Positions 1 through 9,270 of a stretch of 64,000 nt of DNA are shown in pieces. Numbering within the stretch: position 1 is the stretch's first letter; each line of letters starts with the position of its first letter. Under the pieces are notes generated by a model. The model saw nothing but the letters and a program-made list of their open reading frames with translations, was not told where the DNA came from and searched no databases. Position numbers and translations under genes: made by a program. The stretch is from Ruegeria arenilitoris (GTDB lineage Bacteria > Pseudomonadota > Alphaproteobacteria > Rhodobacterales > Rhodobacteraceae): NCBI RefSeq assembly GCF_042675705.1, contig NZ_JBHTJJ010000002.1, one strand, 5' to 3'.

Positions 1-1451
1 ACAATGCCCCATAACAACAGCGCGACACCTGCCTGCTGCAAACCGGCCACGAAACCGGGCCCGGCCGATATCCCGATGACCGCGATGAAGACATTCAGGC
101 CCAGCGTATTCATCAACCACAGCGACGGTGCGGGAATGCGACCGAAGGTCGGGTGAACGGTGCGCAACCACCCCAGCAGCAGCCCGGCCAGCAACGCGCC
201 ACCAGTGGTCGACAGGCTGATTGGAAAACCGCCCATTGTAATTGCAAGCGTGCCGATGACACCCCCGATGAAAATGCCCCAGCCCACAAAGGCCAGATCG
301 GTCGTGTCAACGGGCCGGTCGGCGTACCCGATTTCGGCAATGGCCGCCTCGACATGGCGCTTGCTGCCCAGAATGGTCAGAATGTCACCGCGATGCAGAA
401 CCGTGCCCGGCAGCAGCGGCAGATCAATCATGTTGCGCGTCAGCTTCGACACATACACGCCACGTGCCTGAGGCATCTTGCTGAGCTCATCCAATGTCTT
501 GCCGTGCACGTCCTTGCTTGTGATCAAAACGTCCAGTTTTTCCGATGGGATGCTCAGCAGTTCGGGCGCATCGGCTTCCTTGAGGCTGGGCTCGAGCGCT
601 CCGACAAGATCACCGCGCCGGCCTGAGAACATCACGACATCACCCGCTTGCAGCACCGTGTCCGCGTCAACCTCGACGATCTTGCCACCTCGGCTAAGGC
701 GTTCGGCATAGACGCGGACGCCGGGCAACAGGTCCTTGACCGGCTGGCCGAGCAATTCGCTGCCTTCGGGAATCTCAAAGGCGCGCGCCTCGATCGCGCG
801 ATAGGCCGAAACGATGCCGCCGCCGGTCTCGACATCCTCGCCGCCACTCAGCTTGGCCTCGTATTCCTTGCAGGCGGCCATCAGGTCAACACCGATCAGG
901 CGCGGGCCGATCTTGGCCAGAATGATCGCCGACCCGATCGTGCCGTAGATATATGTCACCGCATAGGCGACCGGGATCTGGTTGGAATAGGTATTGGCCT
1001 GCTCGGCCGACAAACCCAACTGGTTGATTTGGTCGGTCGCCACTCCGATCGCCGCAGAAATCGTTTGCGAGCCGGCATACAGGCCCGCGGCGTAGCCAAG
1101 CTCGAGCCCGGCGATCTTGGCCGACACGACCGGCACGATCAGACACAGGGCGAGAACGCTCAGCGCAAAAAGCACCTCGCGCGCGCCGTCAACCTTGAGG
1201 CCGCGAATGAACTGTGGCCCAACGCCATAGCCAACTGCGAAGATGAACAGGATGAAGAAGGTGGACTTCACCGCTGAATCGATACTGATCTGTGCCTGCC
1301 CGATCACGACGGCCGCCAACAGGGTGCCCGTGACCGAACCCAGACTGAACCCCATGACCTTGATTGGTCCGACCAAAAACCCGATGCCGATGGCGAGAAA
1401 GACAGCCAGTTCCGGATAGGTTTGCAGGATATTCACCAGCCAATCGACCAT
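1..1451 (-). CDS. aspT: AspT/YidE/YbjL-family exchanger (aspartate:alanine antiporter type), 3' end missing
   Basis: Integral membrane antiporter; the family exchanges aspartate for alanine or related dicarboxylate/amino-acid pairs across the inner membrane. About 483 codons are in the window and the gene runs off the left edge. The layout is characteristic: hydrophobic helices over residues 1-185, two soluble RCK/TrkA-C modules at about 215-290 and 295-370, then a second hydrophobic block from about 385. The family is usually 540-570 residues, so roughly 60-90 are missing. The ATG at 1451 has a GAAAGG-type ribosome site just upstream. No decarboxylase gene lies beside it in the window, so the true substrate pair is open. 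Family call is firm; substrate is inferred. Confidence 0.8.
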   Translation of the reverse strand, partial: MVDWLVNILQTYPELAVFLAIGIGFLVGPIKVMGFSLGSVTGTLLAAVVIGQAQISIDSAVKSTFFILFIFAVGYGVGPQFIRGLKVDGAREVLFALSVLALCLIVPVVSAKIAGLELGYAAGLYAGSQTISAAIGVATDQINQLGLSAEQANTYSNQIPVAYAVTYIYGTIGSAIILAKIGPRLIGVDLMAACKEYEAKLSGGEDVETGGGIVSAYRAIEARAFEIPEGSELLGQPVKDLLPGVRVYAERLSRGGKIVEVDADTVLQAGDVVMFSGRRGDLVGALEPSLKEADAPELLSIPSEKLDVLITSKDVHGKTLDELSKMPQARGVYVSKLTRNMIDLPLLPGTVLHRGDILTILGSKRHVEAAIAEIGYADRPVDTTDLAFVGWGIFIGGVIGTLAITMGGFPISLSTTGGALLAGLLLGWLRTVHPTFGRIPAPSLWLMNTLGLNVFIAVIGISAGPGFVAGLQQAGVALLLWGI

Positions 1452-1671
1452 ACTGCGCCTTTCGGGTTTGTTGCGTCGCTCAGTCCACCCTGAACGTCAG
1501 CTGTCCGGAGGCCCGGACGATTGCGATCAGCGCAGGAATTTCCAAGGTCACGATACCCCACGAGGACCGTTTGTCCATTGAGTTATCTGGATTTGTTTGG
1601 CTACCGAGCCGCTCGCAACTGTGTCCGCCAGCGGCGGCACAGGTGTGAAAAATCGTCGGCAACCGCCTGGA

Positions 1672-3207
1672 TCAATCGAACCTGCGCACCGACTTCGGCC
1701 CCTGGGATGTCACGGAATGCAGGGACAGGGAATGATCCATGTTCCGCATACGGTGGCGCAGCATTTCACGACCAAGCCGCGCCAAATCAGCTGCGTAGTC
1801 AGGGTTTGCGACGACATTCTCTGCCTCGCCCCGACCGTGGTGGTCGAACAACAACGGCGGCAGGTCAGCTGCGAACTCGACCAGGGTAAAGCGCTCGTCA
1901 CGTAGGATGCCCAGACACGAGTTGCTGTGACCCGTTCCAAGATCACGCTGAAACTGAGTGGGCGTCAGCGGATCGGCAAAGTCCAGCTCACTGAAGGAAT
2001 ACCGGCGCCAGTCCTGTGGCCCGGCCCCACGCAGCAGCGGCAGCAAGGATCGACCATCCATCGAGTTCGGGACCTCTTGCCCAACCCAGTCCAGGATCGT
2101 GGGGGCGACATCAATTGACTCGGTCGGCACTTCGACACGCTGGCCGGCCATCTGAGCGTTGCCGGGCATGCGAATGATCAGCGGCGTGTGGTAAGCCGCG
2201 TCATACACCGACATTTTGCCCCAGGAATAACGATCGCCCAGCATCTCGCCATGATCCGCAGTGATCACCACCAGCGTCTCGTCATACTGGCCGCTCTCCT
2301 TGAGAAAGCGGATGACCCGGCCGATATGATGGTCAACCTCGGTTGCCAATCCAAGATAGACGGCCCGCAAGGTCTGCGTGTTCTCATCCGTCGGCCCAAC
2401 TTCGGAAAAACCTTGCACGCAGTCTTTTGGTGTATTCGAGTCCAGAGCGGGTCCAAAGAACGGGTGCACGGCCTTTTCGTCCGCGGGGCTGGGTAGACGG
2501 GTTGGCAAAGGCAACGCGTCGGGATCGTACATCCGGTTGTAGGGCGCGGGGGCCACCAGTGGCGGATGCGGACGGATATACGTCAAATGCGCGAACCATC
2601 CCGAGTTCCGATAGGCGGCAATTCCGTCCAGAAACCTATTGGTCAGAAATGCGGTGTCGCTGTCCTCGGCCTTGTAAGGGGCCGGGTCGTTCAGTTTTGG
2701 GGCCGACCCATCCGGCGAAACCGGCTTGTAGAGATCCCAGTAGTCTTCGAACTCGTATCCCTGGCGCATCAAGTAGGAACGCCAAGGAAAGGACTCCTCA
2801 AGTCGCATTTCGAGCACTTCGTGAAACCCGTGCATCGGGTTTTCGTAAGTCTTCACCGCGGGATCATTCGGATGATGAACCCGTGGATCGGCCGAGGTGT
2901 CCGTATAGCCGAACAGCATCGGCAGATAGCCGGCTTTTCGCATCTCGGTGGCGATGTTTGGCGTGTCATGGCGCAGCGGCGTTCCATTGCGGACCGAACG
3001 ATGGTTCATCGCATATTGCCCGGTCAGGATCGAGGCGCGGGACGGCCCGCAGGGATTGGTTACGGAAAAATGCCGGTCGAACGAAACGGCTTCGTCCATG
3101 AAGGCGCGCAGATTGGGCAGGTCGACATGATCAGCCAGAGCACCGCGCAGACAATCGGCCCGCAATTGGTCGATGATGATGAAAAGAACGTTTCCTGCTT
3201 GGCTCAT
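1672..3207 (-). CDS. Type I sulfatase / phosphonate monoester hydrolase-like enzyme
   Basis: Alkaline-phosphatase-superfamily hydrolase of 511 residues. The formylglycine motif CGPSRAS starts at Cys53 (C-x-P-S-R), which is converted to formylglycine in active members. The N-terminal DQ pair (residues 13-14) and a later ADHGEMLGD segment supply metal ligands. The RPHPP segment, the DHG region and the C-terminal half follow the rhizobial phosphonate monoester hydrolase/arylsulfatase type, which is about 514 residues, more closely than classical arylsulfatases. There is no signal peptide, so it is probably cytoplasmic. The start at 3207 was chosen because the family begins directly with this segment; the reading frame stays open further upstream. 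It is divergent from the lipid transporter operon. Substrate (sulfate ester, phosphonate or phosphodiester) is unknown. Confidence 0.82.
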   Translation of the reverse strand: MSQAGNVLFIIIDQLRADCLRGALADHVDLPNLRAFMDEAVSFDRHFSVTNPCGPSRASILTGQYAMNHRSVRNGTPLRHDTPNIATEMRKAGYLPMLFGYTDTSADPRVHHPNDPAVKTYENPMHGFHEVLEMRLEESFPWRSYLMRQGYEFEDYWDLYKPVSPDGSAPKLNDPAPYKAEDSDTAFLTNRFLDGIAAYRNSGWFAHLTYIRPHPPLVAPAPYNRMYDPDALPLPTRLPSPADEKAVHPFFGPALDSNTPKDCVQGFSEVGPTDENTQTLRAVYLGLATEVDHHIGRVIRFLKESGQYDETLVVITADHGEMLGDRYSWGKMSVYDAAYHTPLIIRMPGNAQMAGQRVEVPTESIDVAPTILDWVGQEVPNSMDGRSLLPLLRGAGPQDWRRYSFSELDFADPLTPTQFQRDLGTGHSNSCLGILRDERFTLVEFAADLPPLLFDHHGRGEAENVVANPDYAADLARLGREMLRHRMRNMDHSLSLHSVTSQGPKSVRRFD

Positions 3208-3404
3208 GCCGTGATTCCCATTGGAAAACTGGTGTTCGACGGTGCGGACTGTGTCGGGGTTCCCTCGGGCAGGCAACCGGTTTTGCGCCAATTCTCGCCT
3301 CTTGGGCGACCCGGGCCGTGCAAACCGGTAACCCCCGCACCCAAATCGCCGCCCGGTTGAACAAAGCCATTGCGGGTCGGAACAGTTTCCCGTCTGATAC
3401 CGGC

Positions 3405-4529
3405 ATGACGAAGCCCTCGATCGCAGTCGAACAGGAAGGCGGCACAGCGCGCGTGATTGTGTCTGGCGAAATGCTGACACAGTCGTTGAGTGGCGTCGAA
3501 GACGCCTTTCGCGCCACCCGCCCGGATGCGGCGCATGTGACGGTCGACATGTCCGAAATCGATGCGCTGGACACCGGCGGCGCGTGGCTGATCGCGGACC
3601 TGAAAAACCGGTGCTCGGCCATGGGAGCGACCGTGGCTTTCGACGGGTTGAAACCGGCACATTCCGCGCTGCTGGAAACCGTCTCGGAGAACATTCCCAA
3701 GGACATTCCCGCCGAGGCCCCGCCAAAAGGCTTCATGCCATGGCTTGAGAGCCTGGGCCAATCAACAGTGGGCGCCGGGCGCGACACCATGTCGATCCTC
3801 GGCTTTCTGGGCCTGACCCTGCACCGGCTGGGCCGCACGATGATCATGCCGTGGCGCCTGCGCCGCGCCGCGGTCGTGTCGCAGATGGAGGAAACCGGGT
3901 TCAAGGCCCTGCCCATCGTGGCGCTGATGGGGTTTCTGATCGGCGTGGTTCTGGCTTTTCAGGGGGCCACCCAGTTGAAACAGTTCGGCGCGGAAATTTT
4001 CGTGGTTGAGTTGATCTCGATCTCGGTATTGCGCGAGTTGGGCATCCTGCTGACCGCGATCATCGTGGCCGGTCGGTCCGGTTCGGCCTTCACGGCCTCG
4101 ATCGGTTCTATGAAAGTGCAGGAAGAAATCGACGCCATGCGCACGCTGGGCCTAGACCCGATCGAGGTGCTCGTCATTCCACGGGTTCTTGCGCTGCTGA
4201 TCATGCTACCGATCCTGGGCTTCGTGGCCGACATCGCCGGCCTTTTTGGCGGCGCCCTGATGAGTTGGATCGATCTGGGCGTCAGCCCCGGAATGTTCAT
4301 TACACGCCTGAAGGAAAACACCAGCGTCTGGCATCTGGCGGTTGGGCTGATCAAGGCGCCATTCTTTGCCATGGTCATCGGGGTAATCGCCTGTTGGCAG
4401 GCAATGCAGGTCAAGGGGTCAGCCCAAAGCGTCGGCCAGCGCACCACCGCGTCGGTTGTTCAGTCGATTTTCATGGTCATTGCCATTGACGCGCTGTTCT
4501 CCATTTTCTTCTCCGAGATCGGTGTCTGA
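3405..4529 (+). CDS. mlaE: Mla-type lipid ABC permease with N-terminal STAS domain
   Basis: Inner-membrane permease of an MCE-type phospholipid transport system, 374 residues. Residues 1-95 form a STAS domain, corresponding to MlaB, which is a separate subunit in E. coli. The MlaE permease domain covers about 125-374 and holds five to six hydrophobic segments, including the family segment GRSGSAFTASIGSMKVQEE. It is first in an operon with mlaF, mlaD and a lipoprotein gene; only one base separates it from mlaF. Start: ATG at 3405, where the STAS fold begins; the frame stays open upstream to about 3318 with no convincing ribosome site. Role inferred from family: retrograde lipid transport that maintains outer-membrane asymmetry. 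Confidence 0.9.
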   Translation: MTKPSIAVEQEGGTARVIVSGEMLTQSLSGVEDAFRATRPDAAHVTVDMSEIDALDTGGAWLIADLKNRCSAMGATVAFDGLKPAHSALLETVSENIPKDIPAEAPPKGFMPWLESLGQSTVGAGRDTMSILGFLGLTLHRLGRTMIMPWRLRRAAVVSQMEETGFKALPIVALMGFLIGVVLAFQGATQLKQFGAEIFVVELISISVLRELGILLTAIIVAGRSGSAFTASIGSMKVQEEIDAMRTLGLDPIEVLVIPRVLALLIMLPILGFVADIAGLFGGALMSWIDLGVSPGMFITRLKENTSVWHLAVGLIKAPFFAMVIGVIACWQAMQVKGSAQSVGQRTTASVVQSIFMVIAIDALFSIFFSEIGV

Positions 4530-4530
4530 C

Positions 4531-5346
4531 ATGGATGGATCCGCTCAGACATCGACCGCCAAGCTGGACGCGCAGCGCGAAGCGGTGATCCGTGTGCGCA
4601 ATCTGCGCAACCAGTTCGGTCCGCAGGTGGTGCATGACGACCTGAACCTGGATGTCTGGCGCGGCGAAGTGCTGGGCATTGTCGGCGGGTCCGGAACCGG
4701 CAAGTCCGTCCTTCTGCGCACCATCGTCGGGCTGAACAAACCCGCTGCGGGCAGCATCGAAGTTTTGGGTGTCGACGTGCTGAACGGCCCCGAGACCGAC
4801 CGCCGCCGCATCGAGAAACGCTGGGGCGTGGCCTTTCAGGACGGGGCACTGTTTTCCTCGCTGACCGTGCTTCAGAACGTCATGGCCCCGTTGCGCGAAC
4901 ACACCGGCCTGAGCGAGAGCTTGATGCGGGCGCTCGGCAGCCTGAAAATCGGTCTGGTCGGTTTGCCGCAGCTGAGTTGTGGCAAGTTCCCTTCAGAGCT
5001 GTCAGGCGGGATGCGCAAGCGGGCCGCGCTGGCCCGGGCGCTGGCATTAGACCCCGAGATCGTGTTTCTGGACGAGCCCACCGCCGGGCTGGATCCCATC
5101 GGTGCCGCGGCCTACGACGAATTGATCGGAGAATTGCAACAGGCCTTGGGATTGACCGTTTTCATGGTAACACATGACCTAGACAGCCTGTACGCGATCT
5201 GCGACCGCGTTGCGGTTCTTGCAGAAAAGCGCGTGCTGGTGGAAGGTCCGATTGAAGACATGACCAAGGTCGACCACCCTTGGGTGCAGGAGTACTTCAC
5301 AGGCCCCCGGGCCCGCGCGGCGCAACAGAAGGGGCAGGACAGGTAG
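4531..5346 (+). CDS. mlaF: Mla-type lipid ABC transporter ATPase
   Basis: Cytoplasmic ATPase of 271 residues that powers the MlaE permease. Walker A is GGSGTGKS, the signature is LSGGMRKRAALARA, and Walker B is IVFLDEPTAGLD. The signature with GGMRKR rather than GGQ.QR is usual for the MlaF/Ttg2A branch. It starts one base after the mlaE stop, so translation is probably coupled. Five bases separate it from mlaD. The first 20 or so residues are a variable polar extension before the ATPase fold. No oddities. Confidence 0.92.
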   Translation: MDGSAQTSTAKLDAQREAVIRVRNLRNQFGPQVVHDDLNLDVWRGEVLGIVGGSGTGKSVLLRTIVGLNKPAAGSIEVLGVDVLNGPETDRRRIEKRWGVAFQDGALFSSLTVLQNVMAPLREHTGLSESLMRALGSLKIGLVGLPQLSCGKFPSELSGGMRKRAALARALALDPEIVFLDEPTAGLDPIGAAAYDELIGELQQALGLTVFMVTHDLDSLYAICDRVAVLAEKRVLVEGPIEDMTKVDHPWVQEYFTGPRARAAQQKGQDR

Positions 5347-5351
5347 AAGCG

Positions 5352-6668
5352 ATGGAAACCCGGGCGAACTATATCCTGATCGGCGCGTTTACACTGGCGG
5401 GCATCCTCAGCGCGTTCGGCTTCTTCCTGTGGCTGGCCAAGTTCGAAGTCACGCGCCAATACGCGTACTATGACGTGCTGTTCGACAACGTGTCGGGCCT
5501 GTCAGCCGCCGGTGGCGTCAGCTATAACGGTCTGCCCGTGGGACAGGTGATTTCGCTGGACCTGGATGACGATGACCCGTCCAAAGTAAGGGTCCGGCTT
5601 GAGGTTGATGCAGACATTCCGGTGACCACAGACACGATCGCGCAGTTGCAGTCGCTGGGGGTGACCGGCGTCAGCTATGTCGAGCTGTCGGGCGGGTCGC
5701 CCGATGCCGAGAGGTTGCCGCAGAACAGTGTCATCAAAAGCAAGCGCAGCGCCATCCAATCCCTGTTCGAAGGCGCACCCAAGGTCCTGGACGAGGCGGT
5801 GACCTTGCTGGAAAACCTGAACGCGGTGGTGGATGACAACAATCGCAAGGCCGTGTCGGACATCCTCGACAACCTGGCTTCGGCCTCGGGCCGGCTGGAC
5901 AAGACCCTGAACGATTTTGAATCCCTGTCCAGCGATCTGGGCGGCGCGGCGAAGGACATCGGGGCCTTCACCAAACGCCTGGATCAGTTGGCCGATACTG
6001 CAGAAACCACGCTGACCACCGGAACTGATACGCTGAACAGCATCAAAACGGCCTCGGAATCGGCCAAAACCGCACTGGACAGCGCGAACCAGACGCTGGC
6101 CAAGGCCAACAAGGTCATCGAAGACGACGTTCGCCCCTTCATCGAACGCGGGTCGCAACTCGCGGACCGCCTGATCGGGTTGTCGGATGAAGCCGCGGTC
6201 ACCATGGCAACCGTCAACAACACGTTTGCCAACGCCAACCAAACGCTCGACTCGGTGACCTCGGCCATGGATACGGCGAAAGGAACTCTGGCATCCGCAG
6301 AACGCGCGTTCGACTCAGCCAATCGCGTGATGGACGAAGACGTTGCACAGGTTGTTGCCGACATCCGAAACGCCGCCACCAAAGTGGCCGAAACGGTAAC
6401 GAACGTAACCGACAAGATCGACCAGATTTCAGCGGACGTTCTGAGCGCGTCGCAATCGGCATCGGACCTGTTGGGAACGATCGACGGCATCGTTCAACAA
6501 AACCGCCGGCAGGTTTCGGACTTCCTGCGGGTCGGACTGCCACAATTCGTTCGTTTCGTGGAAGAATCCCAACGCCTTGTCATCAGTCTGGACCGTCTTG
6601 TCGACAAGGTCGAGCGCGACCCCGCGCGTTTCCTTCTGGGCACCCAAGCATCGGAGTTCCGTCAATGA
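5352..6668 (+). CDS. mlaD: MCE-domain lipid-binding protein with long repetitive tail (MlaD type)
   Basis: Substrate-binding MCE protein anchored by one N-terminal helix (residues 7-27) with its body in the periplasm; 438 residues, against about 180 for E. coli MlaD. The MCE domain is at about 38-115. Residues 150-420 are a long, weakly repetitive alpha-helical region rich in Ala, Asp, Thr and Ser, with recurring DSANQTL / DSANRVM and EDDV / DEDV segments. This resembles the helical needle or barrel regions of long MCE proteins (PqiB and mammalian-cell-entry types). The tail may form a hydrophobic conduit toward the outer membrane, which is inference. Last four bases overlap the lipoprotein gene. 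Confidence 0.88.
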   Translation: METRANYILIGAFTLAGILSAFGFFLWLAKFEVTRQYAYYDVLFDNVSGLSAAGGVSYNGLPVGQVISLDLDDDDPSKVRVRLEVDADIPVTTDTIAQLQSLGVTGVSYVELSGGSPDAERLPQNSVIKSKRSAIQSLFEGAPKVLDEAVTLLENLNAVVDDNNRKAVSDILDNLASASGRLDKTLNDFESLSSDLGGAAKDIGAFTKRLDQLADTAETTLTTGTDTLNSIKTASESAKTALDSANQTLAKANKVIEDDVRPFIERGSQLADRLIGLSDEAAVTMATVNNTFANANQTLDSVTSAMDTAKGTLASAERAFDSANRVMDEDVAQVVADIRNAATKVAETVTNVTDKIDQISADVLSASQSASDLLGTIDGIVQQNRRQVSDFLRVGLPQFVRFVEESQRLVISLDRLVDKVERDPARFLLGTQASEFRQ

Positions 6669-7321
6669 TCAGGTCCCTTCTTCTGACCCTTGTTATCACG
6701 ACGCTGGGCGGATGTGCCGGTCTGGGCACGTTGAAACAGGCCTCGAAACCGAACGACCTTTATCTGCTGACCCCCAAGAGTACATTCTCGCAGTCTTTGC
6801 CCCGGGTGCAGAAACAGATCGTCATCCAGGAACCCACTGCAACCGCTGCGGTCAATACCGACCAGATTGCCGTGCAGCCAACGCCCCTGCAGGTCCAGTA
6901 TCTGCCGCGTGCCCGGTGGGTGGATCGAGCACCTTTGATCGTTCAGGCGTTGATGGTCGAAAGCTTTGAAAACAGCGGTCGCGTCGCCGCCGTGGGCCGT
7001 TCGACGGTCGGCCTGCGCGCCGACTACGTCATCGTTCCGGACCTGCGCGAGTTCCAGGGGATTGTCGTCGGAGAAACCGAAAACTCGAAAACCGTAAAGA
7101 TCGAAGTGCGAATGAACATCAAGATCATCGACGAGTTCGAAGACAAGATCATCGCTTCCAGTTCGTTCCAGGAAGCCGTTGTCTCGACCAGCGACGAGAC
7201 GCCGGATCTTGTCGCCGCTTTTGACACCGCCTTGGGCAAAACCATGCGCGACGCGGTTGAGTGGAGCGTGCGGAAGATTCATTCACACGCTGCCAACAAT
7301 CCGCGCCCGTCGTTGAACTGA
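6665..7321 (+). CDS. ABC transporter auxiliary lipoprotein (PqiC/ABC_trans_aux type)
   Basis: Probable outer-membrane lipoprotein of 218 residues. A lipoprotein signal sits at the N-terminus with lipobox LGGC, placing the acylated Cys at about residue 16. The rest fits the ABC-type transport auxiliary domain found in PqiC and in MCE operons of alphaproteobacteria: a YLLTP segment near the start of the mature protein and an ARWVDRAP segment in the middle. It overlaps mlaD by ATGA, so it belongs to the same transcript and should act as the outer-membrane partner of the MlaD tail. No MlaA or MlaC homologue is present here. Confidence 0.85.
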   Translation: MIRSLLLTLVITTLGGCAGLGTLKQASKPNDLYLLTPKSTFSQSLPRVQKQIVIQEPTATAAVNTDQIAVQPTPLQVQYLPRARWVDRAPLIVQALMVESFENSGRVAAVGRSTVGLRADYVIVPDLREFQGIVVGETENSKTVKIEVRMNIKIIDEFEDKIIASSSFQEAVVSTSDETPDLVAAFDTALGKTMRDAVEWSVRKIHSHAANNPRPSLN

Positions 7322-7338
7322 CGCGGATTGCCCGCCCT

Positions 7339-9270
7339 TTATTTTGACAGGGATTGCGCCAAACGCATCAGGGTCACGGCTTCGGCCCGATACCCAAAAG
7401 GATCGCTCCCACGGGCCGTGTTGCCCATCGCAATTGCATCATCATAGCTCCAGTCGGACAGGTAAGTGCCGCCGCGCAAAAGCTGGCCGAAACCTGCAAT
7501 CGCGACGGAAAACCTCACGTCATCCGTCTGCCGGCCCTGCCCGACTAGGATCGGTTGCTCGATCAACTGGCTGCGCGTGTCGCCGGGAGTTTTATACCGC
7601 AGCTTGAAATAGCCGATTTCATCACTGTCCGAAGCGGGGGCGGTGTTTCCATACCGTAGCGGTGCATTGCGAATTGCGTTGGAGCCGACCGGCGTGACTT
7701 CGTAGATCGCGGTCACGCTGTGGCCTGCACCTATGTCGCCCGCATCAACAGTGTCGTTCGAAAAGTCCTCGCGGCGCAAAGCGCGAGTTTCGTACCCGAT
7801 CAGGCGGTACTCGGCGATTTGGGCAGGGTTGAATTCGACCTGAATCTTGACGTCGTTGGCAATCGGAAACAGCGCACCGGTCAGTTGGTCAACCAGCACT
7901 TTGCGGGCCTCGCTCAGCGCGTCGATGTAAGCCGCCTGTCCGTTTCCGTTCTGGGCCAGGGCCTGCATCGTAGCGTCATCAAGGTTACCGCGCCCGAAAC
8001 CCAAAACGCTCAGATATGTTCCGCTGTCGCGCTTGTCAGAGATAAACTCCTTCAGAGCTTCAGGATCTGACAGACCGACGTTGAAATCCCCGTCCGTGGC
8101 CAGAATGACCCGCGTCACCTCGCCCTCGGCGGCCATGTCTTCAGCCACCTGATAGGCTTGCTGAAGCCCGGCTTGTCCCGCTGTGGATCCGCCCGCGTCC
8201 AACTGTTCGAGCGCCCGCAGGATCTTGGCCTGGTCGGCTGCGGTTGTCGGCTCCAGAACCTGGCCCGCACTGCCTGCATAAGTCACGATCGACACCTGAT
8301 CCGCGGGTCGCAACTCGGGCAACATCAGGCGCAGGGACTGTTTCAACAAGGGCAACTTGTTGGCGTCCTGCATCGAGCCCGAGGTGTCGATGAGAAAGAC
8401 AAGATTGAGCGCCGGACGCTCCTCGATCACCGGAAGCGTTCCCTGAATGCCGATATGGACCAGTCGGGTACCGGTATTCCAGGGGCTGGGCATGACCGTG
8501 ATGCTTGGCTGAAACGGCACCGCGCCGTCCGGCGCCGGATAGGTGTAGGGAAAGTAGTTTACCATTTCTTCAATCCGCACCGCGTCACGCGGGGGCAAGT
8601 GACCAGCCAGAAGCGAGGACCTGACGATGGCGTAAGATGCGGTATCGACATCAATCGAAAACGTCGAAACCGGTTCTTCCGCGGTGACCTTGAGTGAGTT
8701 GGTTTCGGCGTTTGCAAATTCTTCGGACGACTGCTCGGGTCGCGCTGGCGGATGAAAAGCGTCACTCGAAACCGAAGGGGCCACTGTGCTGTCACCGAGG
8801 TGGCCTTGCGAGAGAAGGCTGCGCTTTGCCAGAGGTTCCAGCGCTTCTTCCACAACCATCGGCGCTTCGACAACCGGTTCCTCAAGATCCATCTCGGCCG
8901 TTTCAGCGTCTGATCTTCCGGATGGCCGAACCGCCTGCGGCTGGCCGATTACTCGGGTCTCAGTACCGAACCTCGGGGACAGCACACCGTCCCGTATCTG
9001 CGGCACGATCATGATCAGCGCCACGGCAGCGATGGCTGTTGTGGCGGCCAGCGCGCCGCGGGTCGAAATTGCATTCAACATGGCTTTGGTTCCTTCTGTC
9101 ACGCGGGCCAACGGGCCTCGCTTGACATTGGGACGCGTACCGGGTCGGGATCCTTGGAGATCAGCAAAGTTTTTTCTGGCCAGTTCCAGATTGACGACCC
9201 GCCGCTTTTCATCCGGTGCAGGCGTTGCGGCATCCATCAGTGTTTTCAGATCATCGAGCTCATCACTCAT
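7339..9270 (-). CDS. Membrane-anchored von Willebrand factor A protein (YfbK-like)
   Basis: A 643-residue protein. Residues 1-70 are polar and predicted cytoplasmic, one membrane helix lies at about 73-91, and the remainder is predicted periplasmic. Residues 200-270 match the N-terminal domain that precedes VWA in YfbK-like proteins. The VWA domain has an intact metal site (MIDAS) DTSGSM starting at Asp295, and a further conserved domain (DUF3520 type) follows to the C-terminus. The start codon overlaps the stop of the ECF sigma gene by ATGA. Cytoplasmic N-terminus, single helix and large external domain give it anti-sigma-like topology, so it may sense an envelope signal for the sigma factor; that is inference. 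Confidence 0.85.
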   Translation of the reverse strand: MSDELDDLKTLMDAATPAPDEKRRVVNLELARKNFADLQGSRPGTRPNVKRGPLARVTEGTKAMLNAISTRGALAATTAIAAVALIMIVPQIRDGVLSPRFGTETRVIGQPQAVRPSGRSDAETAEMDLEEPVVEAPMVVEEALEPLAKRSLLSQGHLGDSTVAPSVSSDAFHPPARPEQSSEEFANAETNSLKVTAEEPVSTFSIDVDTASYAIVRSSLLAGHLPPRDAVRIEEMVNYFPYTYPAPDGAVPFQPSITVMPSPWNTGTRLVHIGIQGTLPVIEERPALNLVFLIDTSGSMQDANKLPLLKQSLRLMLPELRPADQVSIVTYAGSAGQVLEPTTAADQAKILRALEQLDAGGSTAGQAGLQQAYQVAEDMAAEGEVTRVILATDGDFNVGLSDPEALKEFISDKRDSGTYLSVLGFGRGNLDDATMQALAQNGNGQAAYIDALSEARKVLVDQLTGALFPIANDVKIQVEFNPAQIAEYRLIGYETRALRREDFSNDTVDAGDIGAGHSVTAIYEVTPVGSNAIRNAPLRYGNTAPASDSDEIGYFKLRYKTPGDTRSQLIEQPILVGQGRQTDDVRFSVAIAGFGQLLRGGTYLSDWSYDDAIAMGNTARGSDPFGYRAEAVTLMRLAQSLSK

